DNA from: Macrosoma leucophasiata
Taxonomy: Eukaryota > Arthropoda > Insecta > Lepidoptera > Hedylidae
Assembly (NCBI GenBank): GCA_036365455.1
Contig: JAWQUS010000011.1
Span: forward strand, 7,584,001-7,648,000
Length of the DNA stretch: 64,000 nt
Direction of reading: 5' to 3'
This document shows, in pieces, positions 1 to 9,585 of the stretch. The position numbers and the translations under genes are program-made. The notes beneath the pieces were generated by a model. That model saw only the letters and a program-made list of their open reading frames with translations. It was not told the origin of the DNA and ran no database searches. The stretch's first letter is position 1, and the number at the start of each line of letters is the position of its first letter.

Positions 1-50
1 TACCTCTGCCTAACCCTTCGGGGATTACAGGCGTGAAGTTACGTTTTAAT
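1..50 (+). repeat. 3' end of a tRNA-derived SINE
   Basis: The stretch with TTCGGGGATTACAGGCGTG matches the last 50 bases of the complete SINE at 21464-21778. The rest of the copy lies left of the window. Confidence 0.75.
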
Positions 51-423
51 ACAATGAAATGCCTACTTTAGTGATTTTGGCTTGGCACCGACTTCAAACC
101 TATTAGTAAATAGCACATATAAGTAATAGATAGTATATAATTACAATTTAATCTTAATTATTTTTTACTTTTCAGTTTTGATGTCGGTTTTTCTTAACGT
201 AGTTATATTTTTTTAATACTTTTTAGTTTAATGCTGCATTGTCAATCTGTTAAATTTGTAAAATCTGACTCTTTTAGCTTCGTGACAGTTAGATACCTAA
301 TTTAAATTGTTTAGGTGTGTCGATACAAAATTATTACACGACTATACGACAGTTGCATTCGCGATGTGATTTGGGACGGTTGTGTTTCAATGACAAGTCA
401 TTGTAATTATACGTATCGCAGTC

Positions 424-1523
424 ATGGCGCTACCAAAGCGTTCAGACAATGTAGTTGTGAACGAGTTTCTTGCCTTCGTGTAAAACAAGCTTGATGTGAT
501 GGATGAGTTCAGTCTGGAGCAAATCTGCACGTCAAGCTATACGGAGGATGAGATTTTAGCGGCAAAGAAAGTGCTCGTCGACACTTCCTTAATAACCATC
601 AGGATCGGAACGAGACAAAGGGATGGTCACGGGAAAAAAGATCTCCAGGACATTTTCCGGATTTTCAAGTGTACCGATCCGGATGATGGGCCTACGTTTG
701 CAGCACGAGATCTAAACAAGCTGCCACCGGTGACTTTCGATCATGTCGATGTCACGCGGCTGCTTAAGGACATCGTGCTCTTACAGAACGAGGTGAAGGA
801 CATACGAGGAAGATTAGAAGCCTCCGAAACAGCTTGCATGAATCTAAAAATAGAGGTATCGGAATTACGTAACAAAAGTACTGCGTCTATTATTTCGTTA
901 CCGAGTCAACGTAACGTGATCGTGCGGCGAGGCGGTGCAGTGCAAGCCGATACTTCTCCTGTAAGCAGTTTTAATGCGGCTACAATAACAACGAGGAGCA
1001 ATGACCGTCCGGAAAACGACCACGGTCCTAATTCGTCACGTGCTCCTGTGCCACCCATGTTGGCAGATCCTGTCAGGTCCGAATCATCTGGGCCTCAAAA
1101 GATGACATACGTCCAAGCTACAGCCCGATCTCAGACATCTAACAAGAAGCCTAAGGTAACTGCAGCTGCTTCAACTCGCAAGGTCGACCAAGACGAGTTC
1201 ACATTGGAGGTACCGGATCTGCAGCGACATCACAACTGAAGGCTGCTAAACCACACGCCTTCGTGTATCTGTCTCGGTTGAACGAAAAGACGACTATCAC
1301 CGACGTCCAAAAATATATGACCGAGAAGATCAGAGGTCGGGATGAGGAAACAATACAGGGAGATATTGAAGCCGTAAAGTCAAACAGACCTACAGGATTC
1401 TGCTCTTTCAAATTGCGTGTGCTAGCTAAACATCTGCAGATTTTCTTTAGTCCTGATTTCTGGCCCGAAGGTGTAGTTTTCAGACGATTTTGGGAGGCGA
1501 AACGTACGCCAAATGTGAAGTGA
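424..1523 (+). pseudogene. ORF1-type protein of a retroelement, broken
   Basis: An ATG at 424 opens MALPKRSDNVVVNEFLAFV and meets a TAA at 481. The same frame resumes at once (LDVMDEFSLEQICTSSYTED) and runs to a TGA at 1237. A frameshift near 1240 then continues the protein (AFVYLSRLNEKTTITDVQKY) to a stop at 1521. The middle (about residues 95-145) is heptad-like and probably coiled coil; a Ser/Thr/Pro-rich linker follows, then a compact C-terminal domain. I recognise it as a protein type repeated many times in lepidopteran genomes (some entries are mislabelled mutant cadherin). It ends about 100 bases before an (AAAT)n tail with no reverse transcriptase. It is dead as it stands: one stop and one frameshift. 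The link to non-LTR ORF1 proteins is inference from layout and tail. Confidence 0.6.
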
Positions 1524-1539
1524 CGTGATTAGTTTTAAG

Positions 1540-1648
1540 ATAAATAATAGTATTGTACTATGTATTTTTTTATTGTTATTTGTGTATTGTATGTTATGGG
1601 CCCTGGTTGCCTGAAACAAATGGTTAAATAAATAAATAAATAAATATA
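1540..1648 (+). repeat. Retroelement 3' UTR with (AAAT)n tail
   Basis: A short AT-rich 3' UTR (with GGGCCCTGGTTGCCTGAAAC) follows the ORF1-like frame and ends in about six AAAT units (1625-1648), the usual ending of insect CR1/Jockey-group elements. Confidence 0.6.
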
Positions 1649-1654
1649 CGAAAT

Positions 1655-2001
1655 CAATGAAAAAATTTTATCCACGAAGGAGTTAATAAGCTGTGTTGTG
1701 TCGTCGATGAGTAAATGTGTCATTGTCACTTGTTGTCATCTTGTTGTCATGCGCATTAGGACTATCTAGGACGTCAGTGGATTCACCGCACTGTATGACA
1801 ACTCGCCGTCTATTCTTATTCCTTATGTCTGAGGTGAAAGTAAGTAAAAAAATACTTAAAAAAAAAACTAATGGGCCTATCTGAATCAAATTTTTATGGG
1901 ACCAATTCGAAACTATTTCGCACCAAACAAAAAAGAATTACGTAAATCGGTCCAGAAATCTCGGCGAAATTTTCGTACATACATTATAATATATATATAT
2001 C

Positions 2002-2035
<34 letters not shown>

Positions 2036-2050
2036 CCAGCCCCGAATGGT
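1655..2050 (+). repeat. Left part of a dispersed repeat interrupted at 2051
   Basis: It matches, in inverse orientation, 60310-60690 through the stretch with GTGTCATTGTCACTTGTTGT, the CGAAATTTTCGTAC region and the (TA)n run. The second copy continues straight into CCGGCCGAATTGA, which here lies beyond the inserted element, at 4049. Confidence 0.8.
1988..2028. repeat. (TA)n microsatellite
   Basis: About 20 TA units with minor interruptions, at the same internal position as the (AT)n run at 60324-60380 in the other copy of this repeat. Confidence 0.9.
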
Positions 2051-2510
2051 TTATTCCCGTTGTCCCCGTGTGCCGTGTCCCCGTTACGGGGACAGCGGGA
2101 CATCTAAAAATTCCTTTCCCGTTGTCCCCGTGACGGGGATACAGCGCACGGGGACAACGGTACTTTAATAAAATAATTAAAAATACTTCCCGATGTCCCC
2201 GTGTTTAAGAATTAGGTAAAAATTATTGCCCGCTGTCTCCGTTTTTTCTTTTTAGTGATAGTAGGTATTATGGATGTGTATGGTAAATTAGTCTAGGTAC
2301 CCGGTAGATTAATAAAGACTTGATCTTGTTTTCAAAATTCTAGATGTTTCAAGGTTGGACTTTTTTATACTTATAATGAAATAGGGAATTGCTAGTAACT
2401 GCACAACCCTGAACTACTTTTATTACATGTCAATTATTTTTGATGTATCGTATATTCAAAGTTAAGTTTTCTAGTAGATAACTATGATAAACGGGGCGAC
2501 ATTGAAAAGG
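2051..2510 (+). repeat. Left long terminal inverted repeat
   Basis: GC-rich tip (2051-2160) with nested palindromes of the CCCCGT/ACGGGG type, then AT-rich sequence matching the reverse complement of 3595-4047 with scattered small indels. Confidence 0.75.
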
Positions 2511-3290
2511 ATGCATAGCATTTTTTTTTGCAGAGCTTTAAAATACGCTTACACTAACAGCTTTGATTGGCTCATGCAAAATCTCACTCTAAAATTCGAC
2601 TTTAGGTTACACTAATACACACTAAACACACACGCCTACACCTGTGAACTTCATATTAAGAGCTTGTAAATGCGTAAAAAGGTATTATCGTCATCGTCAT
2701 CAGTAACAATCTGATTAAGGAAAAATGTTTGGAGGTATTTAATTTAAAATTAAAGTAAGAACATTTGTTGTCGTACCACAGTCTTTCAGTTACTTATTAT
2801 AATTGTAGAAATTAAAGAAAAAAAAACCAAATATTTAAACTAGCACTTGTTATTGCGAAAATAAATAATAACATAAAAATAAAAATAAAAACATTAGTCT
2901 AATATATGATTGTATTTTAATTAGTACAGTTATAATATATTGCATGTATTTATAAACACGTAATTTAAATTATTTGGGCTGAATAATGATAGCATTAAAT
3001 ACTTATTTCATAATAAGCTACTCGTACTATCCGCACCGGTGCCGGTGATCGTAAGTTTATGTAGAATATGAATGAAATTCGCGGATGGATCGGACCGCCG
3101 ACGCGCTGCAACGCTTTTAAAAACAATATTTTGTGTATTTATTATTATTTTCAGCAATTATTCGCTCTAGTTAGTTCAAAGAAAATTAAGTGAAAGAGGA
3201 GTCTTATTACATGAAATATATTTAAATAAACTGAATTTAATTTCTCTTTAATTAAGTTAATTTAAAATTTTTAAACAAATATATTTTGAC

Positions 3291-3535
3291 TTTTTTTATG
3301 TTATGGAAGTGGCAAAGAAGCTTGCAGTTCACTTTGATGTTAAGTGATGACTGCAGCCTATAGACACCCACACAAAGACCAAGGTCAAAATGCATTATGC
3401 CTCTGTACCGGAAATTACAGGGCCGTACATTACCACCTGACAGGAACACGATAATGCCATTTAGCGGCAAGTATATTAGGTAATGCGGTGGTGCCTACGC
3501 CCGCGAGCTCCGTCACTGAAGCTCTACCACCAGTA
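3291..3535 (-). mobile_element. Metulj-like SINE
   Basis: On the minus strand it starts ACTGGTGGTAGAGCTTC and ends CCACTTCCATAACAT plus an A run, the diagnostic ends of the commonest repeat in this window. It sits inside the long-TIR element, so it inserted later. Confidence 0.8.
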
Positions 3536-3594
3536 AAAAGTCTATGTTTATCTTTTTTTTTCATGCTAAAAACTAAGCTTAAATCGATAATTCA

Positions 3595-4047
3595 GATATA
3601 AGGGGACAATGACAACGCTCCGTTTATCTACTAGAAAACTCAACATTGAATGTACGATACAAAAAAAATATAGACATGTAATTAAAGAAGGTCAGGCTTG
3701 TGTAGGTTTTTTTAAGCACAATAGACAGCATAATCATACCAAATGATTCCCTATTTTATTTTAAGTACCTAGTAAAAAGTTCTTACCTTGAAACAACTAA
3801 AACCTTGAAAACAAAAACAAAACTTTATTAATCTACCGGGTACAAAGACTAATTAACATACACTTTGTTTTTTTAGTAAAAAATGCCAATTCATAATACT
3901 AGTGAAAAAATAACAGCGGGAAATAATTTTTACCAACTTTTTAACGGAGACAAATTACGGGGACAACGGGAAGTAATTTTAAATAATTAATTAAAGTACC
4001 GTTGTCCCCGTTCACGGGGACACGGGCCACGGGGACAGCGGGAATAA
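3595..4047 (-). repeat. Right long terminal inverted repeat
   Basis: Inverse partner of 2051-2510, ending CAGCGGGAATAA. Contains ACCGTTGTCCCCGTTCACGG and its inverse close together, so the tip can fold on itself as well as with the left end. Confidence 0.75.
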
Positions 4048-4380
4048 GCCGGCCGAATTGAGAACCTTCTCGTTTTTTAAACTCGGTTAAAAATACACAA
4101 AAATTGACATTTCACTCATTTGCCTTTATCTCCGGAACGAATGGGCCTTAAATTTTTACCTTTTGATTACCTACAAGAAAACGTGTGCTTTAAAACTATT
4201 ATAGAAAATTATAGTAGGTATCTACGATGACATAGAAAATTCATTAATTTAACGGAATCCTGTGAGTTCGAGTCCGACTCACATTTACTCGTTTTTTTGT
4301 TATAAGTTTTTACTGCAGTAAAATTCGCAATCATAAAAACCGCCCATGTTTTTTTTAGTGTGTATTAGGTACTACTCCAG
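4048..4380 (+). repeat. Right part of the interrupted dispersed repeat
   Basis: Starts GCCGGCCGAATTGAGAACC and continues the repeat broken at 2050. A related GAATTGAGAACCTTCTCC...GTCGGTTAAAAA stretch is at 12340-12392. No coding signal. Confidence 0.65.
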
Positions 4381-4463
4381 GCAGAATTGCAGGTATTTTA
4401 TATACTTACTTCTAAGAAAAAATATTTTATTAACAACTTAAACTAAAGAAATTATAAACAGTA

Positions 4464-4612
4464 ACCCCCCTATTCATAAATGTATTTTAGATGAAGTGTT
4501 GCTAATCTCTCCTTTGTCTTTTTCTATACTGCACATTTGACGATGCAACTGACAAAAACAAAGCATTCTATAGCTAAAATGTATCTAATGTACGTTTATG
4601 AATAAGGGGGTT
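4464..4612. mobile_element. 149-base MITE with CCCCCTTATTCATAAA ends
   Basis: Terminal inverted repeats (here CCCCCTATTCATAAATG and the inverse of CCCCCTTATTCATAAAC) enclose a conserved core with TCTCCTTTGTCTTTTTCTAT. Two other copies are at 16019 and 48645. Flanking TA on both sides suggests a Tc1/mariner-type TA target. Confidence 0.8.
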
Positions 4613-4630
4613 AGTATACACATTACATAC

Positions 4631-4691
4631 CTTCAGCGTTGATAGAAAGAATAAAAAGTGCTCCTAAGCAAAGCAGTATTTTGGCGTCCAT
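4631..4691 (-). CDS. First coding exon of a small secreted protein (signal peptide)
   Basis: The minus strand reads ATG followed by 19 codons, MDAKILLCLGALFILSINAE, then G and a good donor (GAAG|GTATGT). The peptide is a textbook signal sequence: a charged start, a hydrophobic core LLCLGALFILS and small residues at the end. A TATA-like box and an arthropod TCAGT initiator lie just upstream, leaving a leader of only about 25 bases. Short leaders and TATA promoters are common in inducible secreted proteins such as immune peptides, protease inhibitors and silk or cuticle proteins, but nothing here says which. No phase-1 partner exon was found from 4630 to 1; that tract is mobile DNA, so exon 2 lies left of the window or the exon is orphaned. 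Confidence 0.6.
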
Positions 4692-4713
4692 TCTCGATGA
4701 ATTTACAGAACTC

Positions 4714-4757
4714 ACTGATAATAAACTATTTCTACATTTGGGAGTGTTCTTATATAG
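4714..4757 (-). promoter_or_regulatory. TATA box and TCAGT initiator of the signal-peptide exon
   Basis: TATATAAG at 4756-4749 and TCAGT at 4718-4714 on the minus strand. The spacing of about 38-40 bases is a little longer than usual. The ATG is at 4691. Confidence 0.5.
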
Positions 4758-4969
4758 TTATGTGGCATTAAGGAAAACTGACGTTATAATTCTAAATTAT
4801 CGGAAGTACTCGTAAGTAGTGTGTTCGCAGTAATTTTGGGTGCCGTACCTCAGAAGGAATTAACGGAACCTTTATTTATTACTAGCTGTGCCCGCGACTT
4901 CGTCTACGTGAGAAAAAATATGATTGTTCAGTCGAACGAATCCGGACAAAGGCGTGGGCGCAGCTAGTA

Positions 4970-5500
4970 TAAAAGTAGCGTAAGTTACTCTTTATTACAT
5001 CAGCTATCTACCAGTGTAAGTCCCATCAAAATCGGAGACACTCAAATTCTATGTATTTGTATGTACTCGTAGTTATGTATGGTTGTATGGAGATAAAAGT
5101 AGCTCAAGTTACTCCTTATCACATAAGCTATCTGCCAGTGAAAGTCGCGTCAAAATCGGAGACACTCAAATTCTGTTTATTTGTATGTAGGTATGTATGT
5201 ATGGTTGTATGGAGATAAAAGTAGCCTAAGTTACTCCTTATCACATCAGCTATCTGCCAGTGAAAGTCCCGTCAAAGTCGAAGACACTCCAATTCTTCTT
5301 ATTTGTGTGTAGGTATGTATGTACGTATGGATGTATGGAGATAAAAGTAGCCTAAGTTACTCCTTATCACATCGGCTATCTGCCAGTGAAAGTCCCGTCA
5401 AAATCGGTCAAGCCGTTCCCAAGCTTAGCCCCGCCAAAAAGATAGACAGACAGACAAAAATTGTAAAAAATGTTGTTTTGGTGTATGTACCGTGTATACA
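4970..5500 (+). repeat. Tandem array, three and a half units of about 123 bases
   Basis: Units start at AAAAGTAGC near 4970, 5094, 5217 and 5342 and share GTTACTCCTTATCACATC and GCCAGTGAAAGTCCCGTCAA. It belongs to the Helitron; the copy at 45585-45845 has about two units. Confidence 0.85.
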
Positions 5501-6042
5501 TACCTACATGTCGCTCATTTGGAGCGACAGTGACATAACTGCAAAAAAGGCAAAACTGACCTAATTATACCAAAATGATCTCCATAGTGATGCACGTTAG
5601 GAGTAAAAACGCCATATTTGTAAGTTTGAAAACGAGCCGGTAGATAACCAAAAGTCGTTGTTGTAATATTCCATTTTGGCGCGCAAATACCGGGCGACAA
5701 CGGTATAACAGTCAATTGCGCGAGGGGTCCCGTTAAGTGTGCACTTGTTAGGGAGTTACATCGTCGCTAAGGTAAATATGACAAATTTTGCTATCTAATA
5801 TTGGTGCTATAGCGACGCTACTGTATTTTATGACATAATCAACTTGAAAAGACAACAATTTTAGGACTGCAATGACTTATCGTACAACTGCGCCACTTTT
5901 TTTTAGACTTTAATATAATTATGCCAATATTGTTCTAAAATGCTTCTATTAAATAACAATTATGACAAATTGCAATAACCTGATGTTAAGTATAACTTAT
6001 TTAAGTATGTTTTTATTGTCTTAAACTTTAAGCCATTATAAA

Positions 6043-6157
6043 ATGGAAAGCCGAGCACGAATGTTAGTCAAACTGTGTGAACAAGAATATTCAAAATCTG
6101 GTAGTATAGAGGATCAATCTGATGCTTTGAAACAAGTTATTTCTACTAGTGCAAATG
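6043..6157 (+). pseudogene. Probable N-terminal exon of the nested transposase-like gene
   Basis: ATG-initiated frame starting MESRARMLVKLCEQEYSKSG, 38 codons, ending at a splice-like AAATG|GTAAAT. Basic, helical start. Assigned to the transposon by position only. Confidence 0.4.
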
Positions 6158-6451
6158 GTAAATAAAACTCTATGTTCTTGTATAGCATTTGTTTAATATT
6201 ATTGCAACGTTTTCCAGGTGCTTACTTTTCTTTGCTTTTCTGAAATATTTTGTGCAGAACAAAAAGAAAGGAGCAATATCATTACAAATATTGATAGCGG
6301 TTGCTCCAGTCAACGTCAGTCAGCTTTTGTCTATTAGATACAATTATTTGTTGGATTTGATTCTCGTTATTGTAACATTGTAATTGTATTCGGATTAATA
6401 GTTTTATTTAAATGATTGTGTTCTTAGTTTAGCACTGACAATGACCGAAAA

Positions 6452-6615
6452 TGTTATTTCTGGCATGAGGGACTTGCCAATAGAGGAGCTATAGAAATAG
6501 GATCTTGCGCATTCAAATTTTGAAAAAGCCACTGCAGAACGTCATCCCAACTGCAATACAGTATTTTACTCTGACAACTGCTGCGGTCAACAGAAGAATA
6601 CGTACATTTTTATCA
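6452..6615 (+). pseudogene. Transposase-like core fragment (CYFWHEG...YSDNCCGQQKN)
   Basis: The frame CYFWHEGLANRGAIEIGSC runs to an in-frame stop. A shifted frame then gives HPNCNTVFYSDNCCGQQKNT. The order Cys-x-x-Trp-x-x, GxxEIGSC, then YSDNCxGQxKN recalls a large insect protein group annotated as uncharacterised or DUF7869-like, believed to derive from DDE transposases; the Asp in YSDNC would be a catalytic acid. The frame is broken here. The family name is from memory and is inference. Confidence 0.55.
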
Positions 6616-6686
6616 TTATTTATACAGAAATTAACTTAAGTTTTAGTATGGACTTAAGTTATTATTTTACAAAAGTGATAACATGT

Positions 6687-6752
6687 CTGTTTGTTAAGCT
6701 TTCATGGCCAAAGCCGGGTGCACTTTGGCCGAAAAGCTTAACAGACAGACAT
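6687..6752. repeat. 28-base-arm hairpin
   Basis: GTCTGTTTGTTAAGCTTTCA at the left pairs with the inverse of GAAAAGCTTAACAGACAGAC at the right around a short CCGGGTGCA loop. Probably a tiny foldback insertion. Confidence 0.7.
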
Positions 6753-7156
6753 GACAGATTAGGTTGAATTTGATGCTTGTTATGAAGATAGTTAGACCGT
6801 ATATGCGATAATTTTCATCCCGGAAAAGTAATTGGCCCCGTTGAACGCGTGCCAAGATCCTTGCGCCAACAGTTTTTTTTCCTGTATAGGTAATTTGAAT
6901 GTTAATGAAATACGTTTGAGACCAGCTTATAATACTAAACTTACAATTTCTAATTTAAAAAAAGCAGGATTTGCGTAATTTGTTTTGTTTGTAATTTATG
7001 TAAGTCATTTGACAACTTAAAAATTATTATGAGACTGAAATGTTTAAAGATTGTTCAAACATTCCATTCATTCTAGTTTTTAAGACTAACTTTTTGGATG
7101 TGTATTTTAAGAGTATTGTAGAATGTATCTGTGATTTTTCTGTGCCATGTAATGTA

Positions 7157-7203
7157 ATGTTCTTTTTTAATTACTGCTGTAATGATAGCAGTAATTAAAA
7201 AAG
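7157..7203. repeat. AT-rich hairpin
   Basis: TTTTTTAATTACTGCT and AGCAGTAATTAAAAAA are exact inverses around a short spacer. Confidence 0.7.
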
Positions 7204-8309
7204 GTAAAGAATATTTTTATCATATCTTATTAAGTTTAGTATTGAAAAGTTCCTATTAAAGAATATGTAAGTAGTACCTACAAACTTTCTTACAACACAA
7301 CCTTGCACCACCCCACCTTTACCATAAATAATTAAGAGAAAACTCGACTACATTGTAAATATGGTTAGATAGGCTATTATTAAATTATAATAAGGTCCAT
7401 AATTATGTAACCAGTGGCTGTCATTGTTTATTATTATTCTAATTAAATTAATTTTATTGATTGATTAAATTTGTTTTAATTTTTTAAGTGACAACAAAGG
7501 TCATAATTACACGAATCTTCTTTTTCTAGGATTACATTGACGCAACTGTAAGTCTTACCATGTATTGTTTTTATTTTTGTTAGATATGGATTGTGCATTG
7601 AAAAAGACATGAGCCTATTTTCAAGTTGAAGGCTTAAACTACAATAAAAAAATATATGAAAATTCATTAGCTGTAAGAATAGGTGTTCCTAAAAAATCTT
7701 AAATATGGCGTAGTTTAAAATTTACATATTTGCACTTGAGTCACTGTCGCTCCAAATGAGTGCATATGCGTTTAGTAAAAAGCGTAATTTTAATATTACA
7801 AACAGGCACTCCAATTTTATTTATTTGTAAGTACTCGTATATAGATTTATTATGGAAGCTACAATACAACATAAGACCTAAAAATTCTGTGAAAGTTTTA
7901 AGCGTCTACATTATAGCGGTAACAGAAATAAATAATTTGTTAAAATGTTAGCTTTCTAGCTATCACTATTTATGAGATACAGCCTGGTGACAGACAGGCG
8001 GACGGACGGACAGACAGACAGCTGAGGATCCGTTTTTACCTATTAGGTACGAAAATATGGAACTAAGATTTATTTCTGAACCGATTCACATAAAACCAAC
8101 ACCACATGTAAAGTGAAACTTACTACAATATATTAATGAAAACCGCAAATCGAATTATCCGTTTCTGATATTAGCGTGCACAAACACACAGACAAACAGA
8201 CATTTTTCCGAGATAAAAAGTACCCAGTGTTGTGCGCCAAAGGTTAAAAAATAATCATACCAAGTTTCATTGTAATCGGACCATTAGTTTTTATGTGATG
8301 CTTGAACAA

Positions 8310-8343
<34 letters not shown>

Positions 8344-8456
8344 AAAAATTTTTCTAATCACATATTTGTGTTCCGTATCGATCTAATAACAATTTATTTT
8401 TTTAATATTTGTAATGTACAGAATTTACACTTCTACAGATTTATTAGAATTATAGA

Positions 8457-9049
8457 TTAAAGTATGACTTTGTTGTCTGTCCGTCTGGCAAGACCCTTTT
8501 CTCAAGCTGAAATTTATATCATATAGGTACTCAAATCTAGGTACTGTTACTATATATGATACTAGAAGCTGTGCAAAATTCAAATTTATTAGCAAACGCA
8601 ATCTAAGAGACCTACAGCCGTTTCTGTCGCAAATTTCCGCAAATTTTTGAAACTCGCAATGATATCAAAACCTACCGGGTATTTGTATGATTGCGCCGTT
8701 TTTGCGAACGTTTTGTACGTAGTTTCCATACTGTTCATATTTGTACTGTGTGTAGTTAGGGAGTTAGGCTGACCGGGCAGCTCCGGTCGCCCTAATTAGG
8801 GTCCTAACTCCCCAAATGTTATTACACTACCCTGATCCTTGCTATCGTACCCTGAATACCCTGCCGTGTAATAAGTCCATTAGCCTTTTATAAGGGAGGG
8901 ACCCTGCGGGTCCGAACCTCGGCTTAAGATGTTGCGGCCGGTTGAGGTAAAATAATTTTACGATAACTGGCATTAACGTTAATTGACGTGTATATGCAAC
9001 GTAAATAAAAATCAAAAATACGACCCCATTTTGCAAAACCTTAAAGCCG
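8457..9049. other. No gene seen; contains a GC-rich imperfect palindrome
   Basis: Around 8755-8815, GGGAGTTAGG and CCTAACTCCC face each other with CCGGGC/CCGGTC inside. Otherwise no feature. Confidence 0.4.
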
Positions 9050-9235
9050 ATAAACCTACTAGTTTTTGCCTGAGTGTACTTTTTATTCCCAATTGTAGCT
9101 TATATGTTATTCCAATGTATAACCTATACTGTAAAGTTTCATTCAAATTCGTCCAGTAGTTTTTAGGTGAAAGAGTAACAAACATCCATCCACCCATCCA
9201 TCCATACTCACAAGCTTTTGCATTTATAAGTAGGA
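9050..9235 (+). repeat. Dispersed-repeat 3' tail with CATC repeats
   Basis: TCATTCAAATTCGTCCAGTA followed by (CATC)n and an AAGCTTTTGCATTTATAAG ending, a layout common to 3' ends of lepidopteran repeats. No frame survives. Confidence 0.5.
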
Positions 9236-9479
9236 TACTATGGTAATGCTTTCTTAGACTGTGCTTATAATGAACCTCTTAGCGACTAGTAACAATAAAA
9301 TAATTAGGTTTAAAGTAACACAAATCCCCTACATGTGAACATTGGCCTACAAACTTAAGATATTTTAAAACTAATCGCTGATCATAAAGTATTTTATACG
9401 AGACATTGTGATAGGCTGTAATTCTCTTTCATAGTGTATTGTGTTTGCAATAAAACGAGTAATATAGCAACAGTAATAA

Positions 9480-9485
9480 TTTATT
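9480..9485 (-). terminator. Polyadenylation signal AATAAA of the CUB gene
   Basis: AATAAA on the minus strand, 39 bases past the stop codon ending at 9524; it implies a very short 3' UTR. Confidence 0.6.
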
Positions 9486-9523
9486 CCATAATTTTTGGTT
9501 CCACAATCTTGACAGGTTAACAA

Positions 9524-9585
9524 TTATTTGAGCACGATGATCACTGTAATATACAAAACTAGCGTAGATGTATGCACAAACGAAC
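9524..9585 (-). CDS. CUB gene, last exon: hydrophobic C-terminus
   Basis: After TTGCAG the exon completes a Gly codon and encodes [19 protein letters not shown], then TAA. The 11-residue hydrophobic run [11 protein letters not shown] reaches almost to the end with a single Lys after it. That suits a GPI-anchor signal or a membrane span without cytoplasmic tail. Confidence 0.75.

Larger units (their letters stand above)
2051..4047. mobile_element. 2 kb DNA element with very long terminal inverted repeats
   Basis: The ends 2051-2510 and 3595-4047 are inverted copies of each other over roughly 450 bases. Both begin TTATTCCCG and carry several CCCGYTGTCCCCGT boxes in both orientations; further in, the shared blocks include GGTAGATTAATAAAG and AGTTTTCTAGTAGATAA. 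The core (2511-3594) has no convincing transposase frame and holds a SINE at 3291-3535. The site is known from an uninterrupted relative near 60310: the flanks GCCCCGAATGG and GCCGGCCGAATTG look like a diverged 9-11 base target duplication. Long TIRs plus such a duplication suggest a Mutator-like or foldback element; that class is inference. Confidence 0.7.
5514..7760 (+). mobile_element. 2.2 kb cut-and-paste transposon, decayed
   Basis: Ends are exact 21-base inverted repeats, CTCATTTGGAGCGACAGTGAC (5514-5534 and 7740-7760), with a few further matching bases inside. It lies in the Helitron between blocks that are continuous in the copy near 45440-45420. The target duplication is not clear. 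Coding remnants are at 6043-6157 and 6452-6615. A small MITE-like hairpin lies at 6687-6752. Confidence 0.75.
4882..8456 (-). mobile_element. Helitron (Lep1-like), split by a nested transposon
   Basis: On the minus strand it begins A|TCTATAATTCTAATAAATC (8456) and ends with GTCGCGGGCACAGCTAG|T (4882): insertion between A and T, a GC-rich hairpin next to CTAG, no target duplication. The body carries (CAGA)n/(TCTG)n tracts and is collinear with 44545-45841 and 56757-57542. Without the insert at 5514-7760 it is about 1.3 kb. No Rep/helicase frame is present, so it is non-autonomous. Confidence 0.75.
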
